Part shown: positions 63,736 to 64,000 of the stretch, piece by piece
Numbering within the stretch: the stretch's first letter is position 1
How the letters are laid out: every line of letters starts with the position of its first letter
Made by a program: the position numbers and the translations under genes
The notes under the pieces: generated by a model
Databases searched by the model: none
What the model saw: only the letters and a program-made list of their open reading frames with translations
Told to the model about the DNA's origin: nothing
Assembly: GCA_023362775.1 (NCBI GenBank)
Contig: JALMGJ010000029.1
Span: 7,979,268 to 8,043,267 of the forward strand
Direction of reading: 5' to 3'
DNA length: 64,000 nt
Origin: Charina bottae
Lineage: Eukaryota > Chordata > Lepidosauria > Squamata > Charinaidae

Positions 63736-64000
63736 AAAATTGTGAGTGGAAGTAAGTACAGTTCCCAGCCAAAGAGAATTACCTGAACTTGCTGTTAGAT
63801 GTTAATTTCTTACGATATTTTCTCCAGCCCAAACAGACACTGTAATATACAAGAATGAGATAATTCAATTCAGAATCTAATACAAAGAACTCAAATCCTC
63901 ATCTCACTGACTTTGCCTCATGGGAACTCTATATCTTTTTTTCCCCTTCTCATTGTGCATTATCATTTGTAGTTTATTGTTTTCTTAAAATGTGGGAGAC

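Overview
This is a vertebrate nuclear window, almost certainly from a squamate reptile (lizard or snake). It shows spliced vertebrate genes with GT-AG introns, RTE-BovB LINEs with near-intact reading frames, tRNA-headed SINEs with a BovB-like 3' end, 5S-rRNA-headed SINEs, CR1-type 3' ends and many 8-bp-TSD hAT MITEs. No species call is attempted.

Genes. Two conserved genes lie head to head. TM7SF3 is on the minus strand: six coding exons were found from 24791 down to base 1, and the gene continues off the left edge. MED21 is on the plus strand with four coding exons (26950-36947), giving a complete 143-residue Mediator subunit and a poly(A) signal at 37615. About 2.2 kb with two GC-rich promoter regions separates the start codons. 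This arrangement matches the TM7SF3/MED21 neighbourhood known in human. To the right, on the minus strand, two exons (42387-42531 and 40969-41207) encode the core of a PLAAT/HRASLS-type (LRAT/NlpC fold) phospholipase/acyltransferase. Its first and last exons were not found. No exon was recognised from about 42.6 kb to the right end.

Mobile DNA dominates. TM7SF3 introns hold a nearly full-length two-ORF APE-type LINE (7484-13029, one internal TGA in ORF2) abutting a 3'-less BovB fragment, and an RTE-like LINE with an inverted 5' end nested in a hAT element (16723-19052). MED21 intron 1 holds a BovB with flanking TSDs and a 1010-codon open frame (28104-31322). Between 44.1 and 50.0 kb a second copy of the two-ORF LINE is split by another BovB with a 1028-codon open frame, by a CR1-type 3' end and by a SINE. 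The right end (62148-63612) is a 102-bp-period minisatellite born from a SINE, with a recent 510-bp higher-order duplication.

Most unusual signal. Three short insertions (14140-14479, 16081-16204, 34711-34908), each with 12-bp target duplications, carry the same hammerhead-ribozyme-like module; one is an 80-bp perfect fold-back. Two further repeats at 13.03-13.2 and 13.84-13.95 kb look like relatives. They are best read as Penelope-like-element or retrozyme-like insertions. Ribozyme activity is inferred from the core motif and has not been shown.
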